64,000 bases of DNA from Ceriagrion tenellum (GCA_963169105.1 OY720643.1:21672373-21736372); one strand, 5' to 3'. Positions 34,261-46,690 are shown, counted from the first letter of the stretch. Program-made: numbers and translations. Notes: generated by a model not told the origin, from the sequence alone.

Positions 34261-36527
34261 GCTTTGCACCATCGATGTGTGCGCTAATGGGTAACTCGAT
34301 TGAGAGACGATTAAAAACAAGGAAGGGTTGAAAAGTGAAGCAAAAGATATCGCACTGCTTACAAGGTTTCAAAATCCTTAGTAGTTGAATCCCGGATAAT
34401 TTAGTTTCATGAGTAATTTATTTGAGGAAAGATAGAGGAGATTATGCCTAATATATAGTTATAACAACCATTTTATGTGCATTCTCATCTTAAGAGGAGC
34501 GTCAATGCTACAATTCATCTGCAATATAACTAGGTCCACCAAAAACTAGATCAAATGCAATAAAACAGTGCTAACCGAAGTCACTGAGATAAATTTACCT
34601 TCGATGCCATATCTCTGGCAATAAAAATATTTTTAACGGAGAAAATAATAACATATGGGAGAATACTTTCAAATATTCAGCTAAAATACTTAATTAAACT
34701 TCAATGATGGAAAGGCACCTCAATCCGAGAAGTGATACTGTGTACAAATCTTAATTCAACTACCATTTTTGCTTTTCTCCCATTATGCATACGATCACTC
34801 ACGTCTAATGAGATCAATAGTGCTAGGAAAAGCACAAAAAAGTGCCCTTAAGTTAATTTCACGCCGACTGAGGGACCGGTTTATGCTATAGTATTTTTAT
34901 AAATAGCCACGGGTAATCTAAAAAGTTACCTCTTGACTGCCACTGTTGCTGGAATGGTTGACGAAACTCGCTCTATGTCGGATGGATTTCTTTCCCAACT
35001 GATTTCGATCAATTCATTGGTGTAGGTAGATTAACTTTGGATCAGTCTTTGATCATCAGAGGAGTCGGTAGATTTTGAACTTCTAAACTGCTAAATGGAG
35101 AAATATCTGTCGCTAAATAGTACTCTCGGATTTAGGAGAAGCCAGAAAATGATGTTTAATTAATTTTCTTCATTCCTTGGGATAAAGTCGCGAGTGTGAC
35201 TTGAATTAATTAGAACATAGTTAAGGTAGAAGAATAATATAAAACGCTATCTTTTGTGACATGAAGCAGAATGGGTCCGAGAGTTTACCGTTTCAAATGG
35301 GTAGAAATGCCAACTAATTATATCATTACCCCTGTGGGGCAAAGATGAACGCCAACCGTTAGAGTAATACATCAACCTTAAAGGATGTCCAGAAGGTAAT
35401 ATTTTAAGCTTCAATGAGGCAAATGTTTGGTTTTGCACCTGGAAATAACTTCTTCATTCGTCAGTATTGACTCTCATTTATCAGAAGAGTTGCTTTTTAA
35501 AGGAAAAACGACTGTTTCGCCTTACCAATTCTCCTTCCTCTGAAGTGTTTTACGCAAAAATACATGAATTATATCTCTACCATAAATTATATTCATGCCT
35601 TTGAAATGCTTATTTATTCGACGTTAGAAGACCTAAGATTTAAATGTGAACTCATTTCACTATTTACAAAAGAAAGCCGAGTGCTCGCAAGTAGAAGTGT
35701 TGTTCATGCACCCTACATAGATAAGCAGCTATTATACATTTATTTTTGGTTCTACAGGCAGAAAAGTCAGTGAAACGTTTCAAGTAATTAATTTCCAATC
35801 CTGGGAACTTTTTGTTTTAAACATGAGAAAAAATTGTGTGCACATAAAAGTGTCAAGGGAATGCAGGAAAATATCATTTCCTCGAGTTATTTTTTTCGAT
35901 GCATATTTCAATTATGAATAAAATGAAATCAGCATATTAGACTGAATATTGGGCTTCGTTTTGTTTACCATCCCATTATGCTGTGTAAATATCTTTCGCG
36001 TAATTTTATGATAATACAAGCAGATATTTTTCGACATGCCTGGAAGGTCAGCATTTGTTTTTATCGGCTATTGAGTTTCTTTTGTTCGTTCGGCCTCGTG
36101 CTATTTGAACTATTTACTCTGAGAAAATTGATGATACTTTACATTGCCGAACTAATTCATGGGAGAGAAATAATGATATTTGTATGACAATTTATTATCG
36201 TAATTGAAATTAAATATTTATACCTCGTTATAATACTTGAATTAAAAGGTTATTTTTTTAAAATACGCATTCCATTTACGCAGGAGCATTTACGTTTTCC
36301 ATATTGTATGCCGTATCGAGTATTACCTCTAGACGTGTAATACTTAAATTTACACACAATGGAGATTTAAACGAGTTTACGGGAGGCTAACTGAAATTAT
36401 GACGATGGAAATTTTTTGTAATGTAGAAATTTTATATGTTTGCCAAATAGATTGTACATCTTCGTCAACATTATTAAATTATTCATTTATTTACAGTATT
36501 TTTAGCAGTCTAATTATTTTTTCGAAA
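34261..36527. other. Unassigned AT-rich DNA
   Basis: No gene recognised. Several 60-90-codon frames (35,564-35,773; 35,978-36,187) encode hydrophobic, AT-driven peptides without features of a receptor or transporter family. Confidence 0.55.
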
Positions 36528-37168
36528 GATGGACGGATACATGAGGAGATGAAGAGACATGCGAATGCTGGAAGAAATGGGGTAGGTAGCATGTGGAGAA
36601 TATCAAGTAAGCGAAAATCACCGTGTAAAGAGGTGTACTTCCCCCACTTTGCTGTATGGTAGTGAAACATGGGTATGTCAGGATAAACATAAGAGTAGAC
36701 TAAACACCTTAGGTCTAAGTTACCTGAGGAGTGTTTGCGGCAAAAGGATGGATAGGGTCAGGAATGAGTGGGTAATAAAATTAATGTGGGTTAGATGCTC
36801 CAGTGATGGAGATATATTAAAGGAGTGTGCTTCGTTGGTTTGTCCATGTTGAGAGAATGGATGAGAGTCAAATAACGAAACAGATATATAAGAGTGAAAT
36901 GAGTGGTGTTAGAGGTAGAGGGTGGCCGAGAAAGTTGTGGTTGAATATGGTTGTGGAAATTCTTTGGAGGAGGAATATTAGGAGTCTTATAAACAGGAGG
37001 GCGTATATGAAGCAGTGTATGGGAGTAAATGAGGCAAAAGAGGTTTGCAAGGATAGGTCAGTATGTAGAAAATTATTGAAGCAGAGCTAGGTGTACAAAT
37101 GTCTATTTGTGAGTGAAATTCTGTAACTGTGCCTACCCCGGAAAGGAGTGGTATGATCGGTATGTATG
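36528..37168 (+). mobile_element. LINE ORF2 3' end with TATG tail, best-preserved copy
   Basis: Plus-strand translation gives, in order: HEEMKRHANAGRNGVGSMW, then after a frame change LYGSETWVCQDKHKSRLNTL and LSYLRSVCGKRMDRVRNEW, and after a second frame change LRWFVHVERMDESQITKQIY with RGRGWPRKLWLN, ending at a stop at about 37,088-37,090. This is the standard post-RT region of a non-LTR retrotransposon (YGSETW, R-D-VRNE, HVERM, RGRGRP). A ~75-bp 3' untranslated part (TGTGCCTACCCCGGAAAGGA) ends in TATGTATGTA. It is truncated at the 5' end and frameshifted, so inactive. Related minus-strand copies lie at 18.5 and 61.7 kb. Confidence 0.88.
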
Positions 37169-37769
37169 TATTTTTGCCAGTCACATATTTCGCAATATAT
37201 ATTGCAATAAATTTCGGAAAACCTCATCTAATTTATGCTTCAGTAACCTGAATCTATTTCAGATCATTCATTTTATAGTGCCATATTCGTTCTAATTGAT
37301 AATTTCAAAACACATTGAGTAGTTATGTGCAAAATTGAATGAAATTTAAGCATGAAAAATTACTATAGAGTAGATAAATTATGAAAGAACTACCACATAC
37401 GTCACATACATAGAGTAAGTAATCGTTTAATGAATAATTGGTTAGAATGGTGGTGTATTCATCACCGTTGATTTTGAACCCGGTGCACTTTCGAGTTTCA
37501 GTAGGTAAGTATTTGTTCACTCGTCTGAAAAAATCTATCCTATATAGTATATCGTCACAAATTTTACGCTCTTTCTTTGAACGTTTGAAAAATAATCAAA
37601 AATATAAAATTTTCAAGTGAGTTGCAATTTTATATTCACTGGTCCAATAAATATCTCGTGTCATCAGCAATCTGCAAGATATTGATAAGTTTTTTTATCT
37701 TAAAACATTTTAAGTAGAAAACGTCTTAATTAGAAAAAGAAAAAGATTCGCAGAAAAATATTTGCAAAA
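37169..37769. other. Unassigned AT-rich DNA
   Basis: No gene recognised between two plus-strand LINE fragments of different families. Confidence 0.55.
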
Positions 37770-38195
37770 TGCTCAATACGGATATTGTACCATATGGATG
37801 CGAAACCTGGACCTTGAAGAAGAGAGAAGAGAAGTACCTGGAAAGCTTAGAGATGTGGCTTTGGCGACAAAAGGAGAGAATTAAGTGGAAAGATTGGGAA
37901 GGATGAGGTGCTGAGGAGGATTGGAGAAGAAAGGAGTATTTTGAGAGAAATTTAAAAGAGGAAGACTAATTGGATTGGGCATATATTAAGGAGATATAGT
38001 GTTCAGGAACTATTTATAGAAGGGAAGAGAGGAATAGGAAGAGGAAGGAGGAGGTACGGAACGCTGACAGACATAAAAAAGGAAGGAGCTATTAAAATAT
38101 GAAGAGAGAGGTCCAGGACAGAATACTGCGGAGGCAGTTCCGTTAAAACCTGTCCAAGGACAGAATAAAAAATATGATGGTAATGATGATGAAAA
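37770..38195 (+). mobile_element. LINE ORF2 C-terminal remnant with ATGATG tail
   Basis: Plus-strand reading gives VPYGCETWTLKKREEKYLES and LEMWLWRQKERIKWKD, then in another frame EVLRRIGEERSILREI, and NWIGHILRRYSVQELFIEGK with RGIGRGRRRYGTLTDIKKEG. These are textbook LINE C-terminal blocks (YGCETWTLKK, EVLRRIGE, IGHILRR, GRGRRR). Stops and at least one frameshift break the frame. The 3' end, ATGATGGTAATGATGATG, is the simple tail typical of this type. It belongs to a different family from the copy 600 bp upstream. Confidence 0.88.
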
Positions 38196-39258
38196 CATTT
38201 TGAAGCAATTGTTTCGTAACTTCAGAATTGAATTGATAATTATATTATCACTCAGGAAGTGTCACATGAGTTTGTTATCTATGAAGTGAATCGATATTTT
38301 AGGGAAGCTTAAGGTATTAATTATGAACTATGTCTATAATAGAGACAATGCGCTCTAGAGTTTTCTTTTTTCCCGTCAAAAGCTTCGGGATGGCTAGCTT
38401 CAAAGGGAGATATTAGCACCACCAACTCAAATAAATGAATTAAAAAACGAAATTGCCGGTAAAATGGAATGAAATTCCCCGGAGACCTCTGCAGGGCTTC
38501 CAAATGACGACCATAATTTCGAGCAGTGCAAATTGTTCTCGCGCGAATGAAATTCATAGGAGGGGGGATGAGTGGGGGAGGAAGAGACTGATCCGCAGGA
38601 AATATGGAGCCTGACGGTACTAATTACAGTGCCATTCACGACAAAAACACCATGTTTTCCACCAGGTTTGTTTTTACAGCCTAGTCGTTTTAACCTGAAA
38701 AGGTTAACTGCTCCATATATCCGCTCGTAAATGCGGCATTGACTGAGTTTTAGCTCATAAAAGGGATGCACTTTCAGCCGGCGGCCAGGGCTCAGCAAAG
38801 CATAGTGTTCCTCGTAAACGCAGAAAAGGAAAAAAAAAACATTTTCCATGAATGCGCCATCGTCATGAGCGTCCTCATGGCAGAGCACACTGTATGCTTT
38901 TGAGGCGAACTCGCATTCCATTTTTAGTTATTCATTTTTTCAGCCGTTAGTTTCCTTTTTTGTCCGCGAGAGGTATGTCGCTTTATCCGCTCCTCATCCG
39001 CTCATTGCTGATACATAGGTGCATTCATTTCATGTACTGTCAGACATACATATGTATTTATTTCTGCACATCGCATTACCGCCTCATCAAAAAGGGACGT
39101 TCAAAAAGGAAAGAAATAAGTAACAACAGGGCCATCTTCATTCATCCCCTCTTTATTTTTCGGTCCCGCGCATGTGTCCACCAATCAGAGCCGAGATGGA
39201 CGGCCATGTTGAAAACGTGCGCCGTGACATCGAGATTTGGATGGTGGGGTCTGACGAG
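38196..39258. other. Unassigned DNA with a 164-codon minus frame
   Basis: A minus frame at 38,427-38,921 is 164 codons long and begins at an ATG. It is moderately GC-rich, but the product shows no domain, signal or repeat that I recognise, and a second minus frame (38,321-38,557) overlaps it. A plus frame (38,960-39,349) runs into the hAT-type element and so is not a gene. Coding status is unproven. Confidence 0.4.
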
Positions 39259-39817
39259 AAGGGATGAGCATCGAAAGGAAACCATCGATACTTGCCATCG
39301 GAGCTGCACCATCGATGTTGAGAAAATATTGATTATGAACCATCGATAATATTGAAGATATTCTTAGATTGATTTCGTGGTCAATGTTGTACTAAATTAT
39401 ACTTTAAAACCATCTACTTTCACACCGAAAAATCTTTATTTAAGTTAACCATTAACACATCATTTTAAATAGATTCATAAATGCTGATACAATGTCTGTG
39501 AGCCAGAAAATACTCACAAAATCAGATATTCCCCTAATCATATTGTAAGGTGATACGTTGCAAAGTTTTTATGGTTTTTCCGCAGTGAATACACTTCGCG
39601 CTTTTAACGGAAAGTTTAGAAAAGTGCCTCCAATATGAACTCTTCGGTGGCATCGTGAAATTTTAGCAACACTCGAGGAAAATATCGATGGTAACCATCG
39701 ACTAAAACCATCGATAGTGTCATATCATCCTAGGCAAACTATCGATGGGGAAATCATCGACCATCGGACGCCAACCATCGATATTTCTGAAACATCGACC
39801 ATCGATGCTCATCCCTA
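39259..39817. mobile_element. hAT-type MITE, 559 bp, with 8-bp target duplication
   Basis: CTGACGAG occurs directly outside both ends (39,251-39,258 and 39,818-39,825), the 8-bp duplication typical of hAT elements. Termini are inverted: left AAGGGATGAGCATCGA and right, complemented, TAGGGATGAGCATCGA, 15 of 16 matching. Inside each end is a cluster of short repeats built on ACCATCGAT and its complement: about five within the first 95 bp and about eight within the last 140 bp. hAT transposases commonly bind such subterminal repeats. The core (39,350-39,660) is AT-rich, without a transposase frame, so it is non-autonomous. Confidence 0.9.
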
Positions 39818-39825
39818 CTGACGAG

Positions 39826-40023
39826 TGAGTTTAGATGACGGGGTGCGGCGGTGACGAGAAATGGGACTGGGATATGAATCCAAAACTGTAATCTCTCGAT
39901 TGGCGGCACTTGCGGACGGGAAACTCGGAGGGCGTTAACATGAAACTCTGGTCCTCCTGACGGGAAATAACCAGTATTTCATTCTGCATGGACTGTAAGG
40001 CTTCTGTCTATTCTTACCTATGA
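39826..40023. other. Unassigned DNA after the hAT-type element
   Basis: GC-moderate sequence with no gene recognised. Confidence 0.55.
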
Positions 40024-40050
40024 TTTGGGTGGAATGGAATTCCACCCAAA
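40024..40050. repeat. Perfect 12-bp hairpin, 3-nt loop
   Basis: TTTGGGTGGAAT, loop GGA, ATTCCACCCAAA. The stem is perfect and has a GC-containing arm, so it is stable, but there is no T-run or other terminator-like sign. Confidence 0.85.
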
Positions 40051-41359
40051 CGGGATCGGAAGTCGTAGAGATGAAATAGAGAGGTGTGGCCATGAATATG
40101 CATAATGGATTGCTGACTCGTCACCAAAAACTGTCGATTTTTTTGATTGAGTCGCCGTCTAGTGATCAAAAACCGCAGTTCAAATGTAAATACAGTCTAC
40201 AGATCGTAAATAATCACGTCTTACCGGTTTTACTTACCAGTAATCATAATACTGTAGATAAATAAGGTAGTATTACACGCGGGACGTAATTACACTCTTT
40301 TTTAATAGTGTCTCGGTCTACAGATATATTTAATTCCTTTCCAAATTTAATTAAACAAATGCACAATTGACTTCTTAGCATTTCGTGAATATCGTTCTAC
40401 AGCAATTTAATTATAACTCGAGGTGAAAAAGGTGGAATGAATTAGAAGACAGATACAAGTACTATAAGGGTTTCAAAACCAAGATCCGACAATTTCATCC
40501 ATGGATAAGAAATTGCGCCAATATCTATCATTTTAATAACAAATAAAGGACAGATTGTTAAACCTACTCTGAGGCCATATATGAATAGTACATACTATTA
40601 TCCCCATCAATCTATCTAGATCATACCTCCTGATTCTTAAGGCTCTCAATAGGTGATAAACCAAAAATTATGTTGCTGTAAATTTATACTAAATGATCCA
40701 CACAGCAGACAAAAGGCTCACGATGGAATTTTCACATGCCTCTTACTCACATCCTGTATTAGGTATTTCCTCTCTAGCATTTGCAAATTAACTGTTAGGT
40801 CTCAAAAATAGTCAGCTATTATTCATAGCATCAAGTATTTCATATCTCTTCAATCATTATTGAATATTCAACACATTCTTACGTTAACAACAATCAAAAA
40901 CGGCCATTTATAAGTCAACTGAGAAGAATTTTTTCTAAGTAGCGCCAAGAAATGGGTGAACTCAATGTGGAAATGAAGGCAACAAGTAGCCTAGGCAACG
41001 ATTCCATTATTTATATTCATGGGTGAAGCTCTCAACAAAAGTTTGTGGCGCATACCTACGTTGCAAATATTAGAAGTGGGAAAAAGGGGTGAGGCGAAAG
41101 AATAGAGGGTAAGAGAGGAAGGAAGCAAACCACTTTGCAAATGTGGTACGAAGCATGCACCCGCGAGACAAGTGGTTGAAACCACGCATCAGTATGATAT
41201 AACCAGGGGTATGTCATAAGTTCCTTCCTTTCACTTAAACCCCATTACATATTTTTCATCTAAACGCCTGTATTACATATATAAAAAAGACAAATTTGTT
41301 ATATAATATATGCGTCAAATTGTATTTGGTGTAGAAATTCTTTCCTACCAAACACGTAG
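40051..41359. other. Unassigned AT-rich DNA
   Basis: No gene recognised. Confidence 0.6.
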
Positions 41360-41625
41360 CATGAGAGAAAGGTGAGACCAGAAGATTATTAGTATTAAAA
41401 AGAGAATTTGATCTCTGTGATCCCCAAAAATCCCTAATGAGGATCATAAAATTATAGATTGTAAATAGCATCGTGAAAACCAATTTTTATATTGCGCAAA
41501 TAAACGTATAGATTAGTTCAACTTCATGAGGGAAAGGTGAGGTCAGAAGATTTTTAGCATGAAAATGAGGATTCCATTTCCGTAAAATGAATGGCTTCGT
41601 TTCCCTGAAGACCAGAAAAGCCGGC
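41360..41625. repeat. ~165-bp tandem repeat, one and a half units
   Basis: CATGAGAGAAAGGTGAGACC starts at 41,360, and a close relative, CATGAGGGAAAGGTGAGG, starts at 41,525, exactly 165 bp later. The similarity continues for 70-90 bp (AGAAGATT-TTAG, ATCTCTGT / TTTCCGTAAAATGAATGGC). The second unit and its upstream flank (TATTGCGCAAATAAACGTATAG) reappear at 42.93-43.11 kb. Confidence 0.75.
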
Positions 41626-42054
41626 AATAGCAGGATTCTGGATTCAATCTAGAAAATCCAGGAAACTTGACAAATCAAAACGGGACATCGGATAGTAGTG
41701 AGTCATGTCACTTCTCGAAGCACTAGCATTGTTATCAATTAAAAGAGATTAAAGAGCCTCAACAATAGAAATTCTTCTTCCTCATTTTGTAATGTTTTAA
41801 AATATGCCGCAAATCATATCACAAAAACTTTCCCTGCGAGGGAACTGCCAGTTATTTCGGCGCGAACTACACCAGCGGCGTTTTATTCAGTCCCTTCCTG
41901 GTGAAGGTTAAACTGCAGAAAAACGATTTGATTTGTATATTCGGTCTGTTATTCGGTGAGTTGGCCGACAATTATAGGCTGCTGGGTAGATCTAAATTGA
42001 CCAATTATATGTTCCAAAACATTATATATTATGTTATATATGTTCCAAAACCAC
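41626..42054. other. Unassigned AT-rich DNA
   Basis: No gene recognised. A short direct repeat TATGTTCCAAAACCA/TATGTTCCAAAACAT lies at about 42,008-42,055. Confidence 0.5.
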
Positions 42055-42125
42055 CGGAGTTTGAACCCGAACATTAGGAGTGGGAGGCAAGTATTTTAGC
42101 CATCTTAAGAACCCACGAACGATTT
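42055..42125 (-). mobile_element. tRNA-like pseudogene or SINE head
   Basis: On the minus strand: ATGGCTAAAATACTTGCC in the A-box/D-arm position, CTCCCACTCCTAAT around the anticodon arm, and TTCGGGTTCAAACTCCGG forming a T-arm with a good B-box. The D-arm is imperfect and no acceptor stem closes, so it is not a working tRNA. It is likely a SINE head. Confidence 0.5.
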
Positions 42126-42929
42126 TTCAGCAGTGAAGCAATATAGCAATATATATTATTGGAGAAAAGTAGCCCCAGTTTTGTCATATAATATTGGTAA
42201 ATATGCTATATCTGGAAGTTGAAATTTATTGGAGCTCTAAATAGACTTGAGTATTATATCTTGAGTCATAACCCATGTCAGGAAAGTAAAAAGGCGATGC
42301 TTAACCCTTGGTTATGGAAATTTTTCAAATATATGTTTTCAGATCGATCTTACTAACTATTATGCTGTTCCGGTCAAATAAATTAATTATTACGGTCAAA
42401 AAGAAGAAAAACTTGCGGAATATTAAGGATCTTTATGGCACAAACTAACACTTTTCATTTTTAAGTTGGAACTGGACTCTGGTTCCATAGTGAAGAGGTT
42501 AAGTACTTTTTACCAAAGTAGTCAGGTGCTCTGTATGATTTAATATTGTAGGATTTGTCAAACGCAGTCAATTTTTGCAAGAGAAGTCATTCTGATATCA
42601 ATTTTTGAAGTTTTATTCAATACTTAAATTTTAATATTTTACTATGCATGTTCCACAAAAAAATTTTAAGTAACGGCGGTCATAAACGTTCATTTTCAAT
42701 TTTTCAACGTGGCGAGAGTGGTTCCTGAAATTTTGGTGGTTACAGCCTACAAAATTTCTCGATGTAACATAAATATTCATGAACGTTGCTTTACAAACCT
42801 GGAGTTTTCCGACGATGTAGATTTCCCGTGCGAATTCCTATGCCATTAGGGATGGCAAGCAGAGTTATAATGGAATTACCGCAAATTAAGGGTACAACAT
42901 AAAGGGCGAATTGAAAGCAATAGCTTTCA
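42126..42929. other. Unassigned AT-rich DNA
   Basis: No gene recognised. Confidence 0.55.
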
Positions 42930-43110
42930 TATTATAGATTGTGAAAAGCGCCGTGGAAACCTTTTTTTATATTGCGTAAATAAACGTATAGACTTTTTTT
43001 ACTCCATGAGGGAAAGGTGAGGCCAAAAGATTTTTAGGATGGAACAGATGATTCAATCTCTGTAAAATAAATGGCTTTGAATCCCTGAAAACTGGTAAAT
43101 TAGAACTACT
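42930..43110. repeat. Third copy of the ~165-bp repeat
   Basis: ATTATAGATTGTGAAAAGC, TATATTGCGTAAATAAACG, CATGAGGGAAAGGTGAGGCC and TAAAATAAATGGCTTTGAAT follow in the same order and spacing as at 41.45-41.62 kb. The copy is dispersed about 1.5 kb away, in the same orientation. Confidence 0.8.
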
Positions 43111-43914
43111 ATCGGTACGCTTAGCATATTATAAAAGGATTTTGTTTGAATTGGATTAAAAAATATACTGCAAAAATACAATTGATAAAAACGAGAGGAA
43201 ATGTATTCCTTCTCATTATATATCAATTCAGCGAGTTATAACCTAGAGGTTTGATCTGGTCAGAAAGTCAAAAAGTCAGACTCCTCCAGCAAGGAGTCGC
43301 TAAAGCCCATTTTTTAATATTTAATTTCCTTAGACTCGTGATCCACTCACAATTGGTATTCTCAAGTAAAACAATTTTTTTAGCCCTTCCATCAATGTCC
43401 CTGACGCTGTATGAAAAATGCTTAATTATTGGTATTTTGATTCGTAATTGGGTATCTACATGACGTTTTCGGATTTCGAATGTAAATCACTGTTGAAGGC
43501 TGTTAAAGAGCGTTGGTCACCATTAGCTTATCTCAAACTTGCAAAGAACCGAGATTTAAGTCTATTTATCTGCGACAAAAACATATCTTCGATGTCTCTA
43601 TCAATTAAAATAATCTACGATGCCTCGCTAGGGAGTCTCAAGTGGTGAATTTATAAGGGCAAAGTCGGCGTAGTCTTCATTTACTCTGTCCAGGTTTATC
43701 AGTTTACACTTCAACCATTAAATTGAATCATTCTCAGCCGAAAAATATATTATAAACGATTTGTTAGATCAAACGCGTAGTCTTTGAGTGATATATTGAA
43801 GGTCAGAATCAGTCCCTGTTTTGATCTCAGCCCGTTGGTGAAGGGTAATATTTACAGTACAACAAGACCCTATTTCAAGCGAATAATTGAAAGACCCTCG
43901 AATAAAAATGTAAA
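43111..43914. other. Unassigned DNA
   Basis: No gene recognised. Confidence 0.5.
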
Positions 43915-44420
43915 AGAGAAGTGCTGCTTCATCCTGGTTAGGCAAAGTACGAGCCTTTGGAACCTTGGGTGGATAGGTTTAACCAAAAAAATCAATAAAA
44001 TACAAACACAAGCTGCGCGCTTCGTTGAAAACTGCTACGAGCGAGTATTGTGTTTCTCAGCTTTGGAGGGATTAGGTTGATAGCCGCTAGAGAATGTGAG
44101 GCTTTATTTGCTTGAGGAATTCAAAACAGGTGTTTCAAAGCGATAGAATAAGTACCATTTTGACGCCATACTACATTGCTAGGTCCAACTGATGCCAACA
44201 AATAAGACTGACACATTTCGGGTTTGATAGTCACAACAATTAGTTCTTTCCACGCACAATAAGTAACCATAACAAAACCGGAGCTCCAATAAAAATGAAC
44301 CCATGATACACTTCTCCATTTTATCTCCCAAAACCTCATCCTCTACACCTTTACACGGCTGGTGTCATCACAACCCCTACCACACGCCCATGTGGCGGCT
44401 CGCAGCGTAGTATGTAGATG
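43915..44420 (+). mobile_element. CR1/Jockey-type LINE 3' end
   Basis: Plus-strand translation reads LWNLGWIGLTKKINKIQTQA then ARFVENCYER, the ORF2 C-terminal block 'SSVWDP.....INKIE-VQRRAARFV-N-Y-R' of CR1/Jockey-like elements. After a stop, relics of the next blocks follow: IQNRCFKAIE, PTDANK (for 'RSDRA-K') and SSFHAQ (for 'SFFPRTI'). The 3' end has GGCGGCTCGCAGCGTAG then TATGTAGATGTAGA, a tail shared in reverse complement with 50.45-50.51 kb. Stops in frame show the copy is dead. A related scrap lies at 30.39 kb. Confidence 0.82.
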
Positions 44421-46394
44421 TAGAGTTGGATAAATCTGAGATAATGACCCCATCGCGCGATGTTTCCTGTTACCATCAATAGCAGTGTAGCACGAAATTG
44501 TCGAATTGACTTCAATGTCCCTGTTGCATATGCTACATTATTTTTCCCTCAGTATTCAAACGGTTGAATCCTATTACAAATAAAGTGATGTCATTGTAAA
44601 TTCAAATATTTTCTTTCTTTCCGGACTTTTTGTCACGAATATTTTGATTTAACCCTATCTTTTAGTTAGGATATACAGAAAAAGCGTCTTATTTTTTCTT
44701 GATTATTATTATGTTAAATACCTAATAAAAATAGTTTCCAAGACATTATACGTTGTTGATATAAACTAGTAAACAAGGACAAACACCCACTTCCATAGCC
44801 GGAGTGGTGAATATAGCACGCGGATGGAACTTAATTACGTAGAGTTTAGTAGACTAGGTTTTGACCCCGCTTCCACAGGGACAATTTTGTGGTTTTAATG
44901 TTCTAAATCGTTTTGGCATTTTATTTTGGTGTTACATTAACGCTAACTCAGTATATAACCCCTTCAATCCGGGATGATGGGCTTGCGTGAAACGAAACAA
45001 GGGCGCGACAGATCGGCAACTGAGACAAAAAGAACCTCTCCGCCTTGGGAAGACGCACGTGGCAGCTGTCGTGAAAATACGTCAGTGTGACATCTGGCGT
45101 AGTGACGTGAATGACCGCAAAGGACATTGGATATCTTCGTAAGTCGCTCTCTTTGCCGCATTCCCCGATGAGAGGCTTCCCAGTTGGTCTGTCCATTCGT
45201 GCCCATTCCCATGGGAAACAAAATACTTCCGAATATCTCTCACCATGAAAACGGTAAGATCTCTTGGGCATGAAGTGGGATTGGTGGAATGTTTCAGCCG
45301 TGGGAAAGAATCCAGACTCTAATAAGGCTAAGGAAATATTCAGAATGGTATATTCTTTGTCAGGATTCACTTGGAATGCGATCGTTGACTTAAGGTTCTT
45401 ATAAATGCTCCGGAGAGAACTATTTCATACCTTTCATTTTGTAAACTCGAATACACTTTCAATAGCAAATTTGATACTGAAATAAATACAAATTTAGCGA
45501 TGCATGGCACTCAACATAATTCAAGAAAAAATCAACAAAATATTGCTTTGGGAACAGTTTAAACTTGTCAAATAATTGTGGCATTGTGGAATGAATAAGT
45601 TGTAAAACAATTTATTCAGTCTCGAGTAAAAGGTATAAAACGATTGCTAAGAAAAATGGAATTTGTTGGAAAACCAGAGTTAAATGCTAGTAATTAGGTG
45701 TCCCAAAAGTTAATCTTCAACGAAAGACCTGCATCTTACTTTTTTCCCAGTCTCTCCCCAATTACATTCAGTTGATAATTTTATTATGCCACTAATTCCC
45801 TATATGTATATGTAAGAATGGCTTAAGAACCTCTCATAAACCTTATCCAGAAGAAAGGCAAAATACATCTCCTGAGCCTAGTCCCTTTGAATATTCTCCT
45901 GATTGCCCAGTAAGGGTTCAAATATTCCTTTTCGTCAGCGCGCTGGAATGCTCTCGAGTCTTCGCTTCCATCTCGCAATATAAAATCCACCTTAAGTTCC
46001 ACACGGCAGATTTTTCATAGTTAGATGGATACGCGGAAGAAAAGGTAAAAACGAATCCAGAGAACGAAATGAAAAAGTGCAAACATTTTCCGATTTCTTT
46101 CCGCCTCGGTGGAGTTCGGGGAGGTGGAAAGAAGGGAAGTAAAGAGGAAAAGATGTCTGTGTATGAAGAAACTGTCACGTTTCAATCTTTCACTAGAGAC
46201 AGGAAAAATCAAAATATCTTTCATGGAATTTGTTTCACCTATTGAGAAAATAGTATTGCTGTCACTGTTGGGGATGGATATTGTAGTTAGCAGTAACCAG
46301 TGGGACCATGCAAAAATTTCGCAAATTGCATGCTTTAGTTTCGTCAATGGCAGCCGTCATTAATTTATTTGAGTTTTCCTGATTTATTTTTTAA
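44421..46394. other. Unassigned DNA with a 140-codon minus frame
   Basis: A minus frame at 44,948-45,370 (140 codons) sits in a GC-elevated patch, overlapped by another at 44,964-45,221. I see no domain or membrane segment in the product. A weak pol III-like head may lie at about 44,800-44,870 (TTTTGACCCCGC in the B-box position), but I cannot support it. Elsewhere nothing is recognised. Confidence 0.45.
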
Positions 46395-46690
46395 CAATCC
46401 TTATCCTGCCATTCCTAATTCTGAGGCATAATCTATATTTTCCATATATACATGGCTTACCATTAGGTCCATTTTTAATTTTTCATATCGTCTTCCTCTT
46501 CCTGTTTCCTTTCCTCTTCCACGCTTCCCCAGTGTTCTCCTTCCTTTCATCAAAATGCCCTTGCCTTTTATCAAATCCTCCAACCAGCCAATCTGCCTTC
46601 TTCGATACTCTGCCGTCAGCTTTTTTTCCTCTTCAAACTATCTTCTTACTCGCTACACCTGCCACCAAGCTCACCCTTTCCACCCTTTTG
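46395..46690 (-). mobile_element. LINE ORF2 C-terminal remnant
   Basis: Minus-strand translation gives MEDLIKGKGILMKGRRTLGK then RGRGKETGRGRRYEKLKMDL, matching the 'WMEDVMKREE ... EGRTLEKSGRG' block of the 30 kb copy. It then reads into YASELGMAG near the 3' end. It is short and truncated on both sides, with no catalytic residues. Confidence 0.65.

Noticed and set aside
38427..38921. 164-codon minus-strand frame as a gene
   Set aside because: No domain, no homologue I recognise, and another frame overlaps it.
44948..45370. 140-codon minus-strand frame as a gene
   Set aside because: Two overlapping frames in a GC-elevated patch; product not recognisable.
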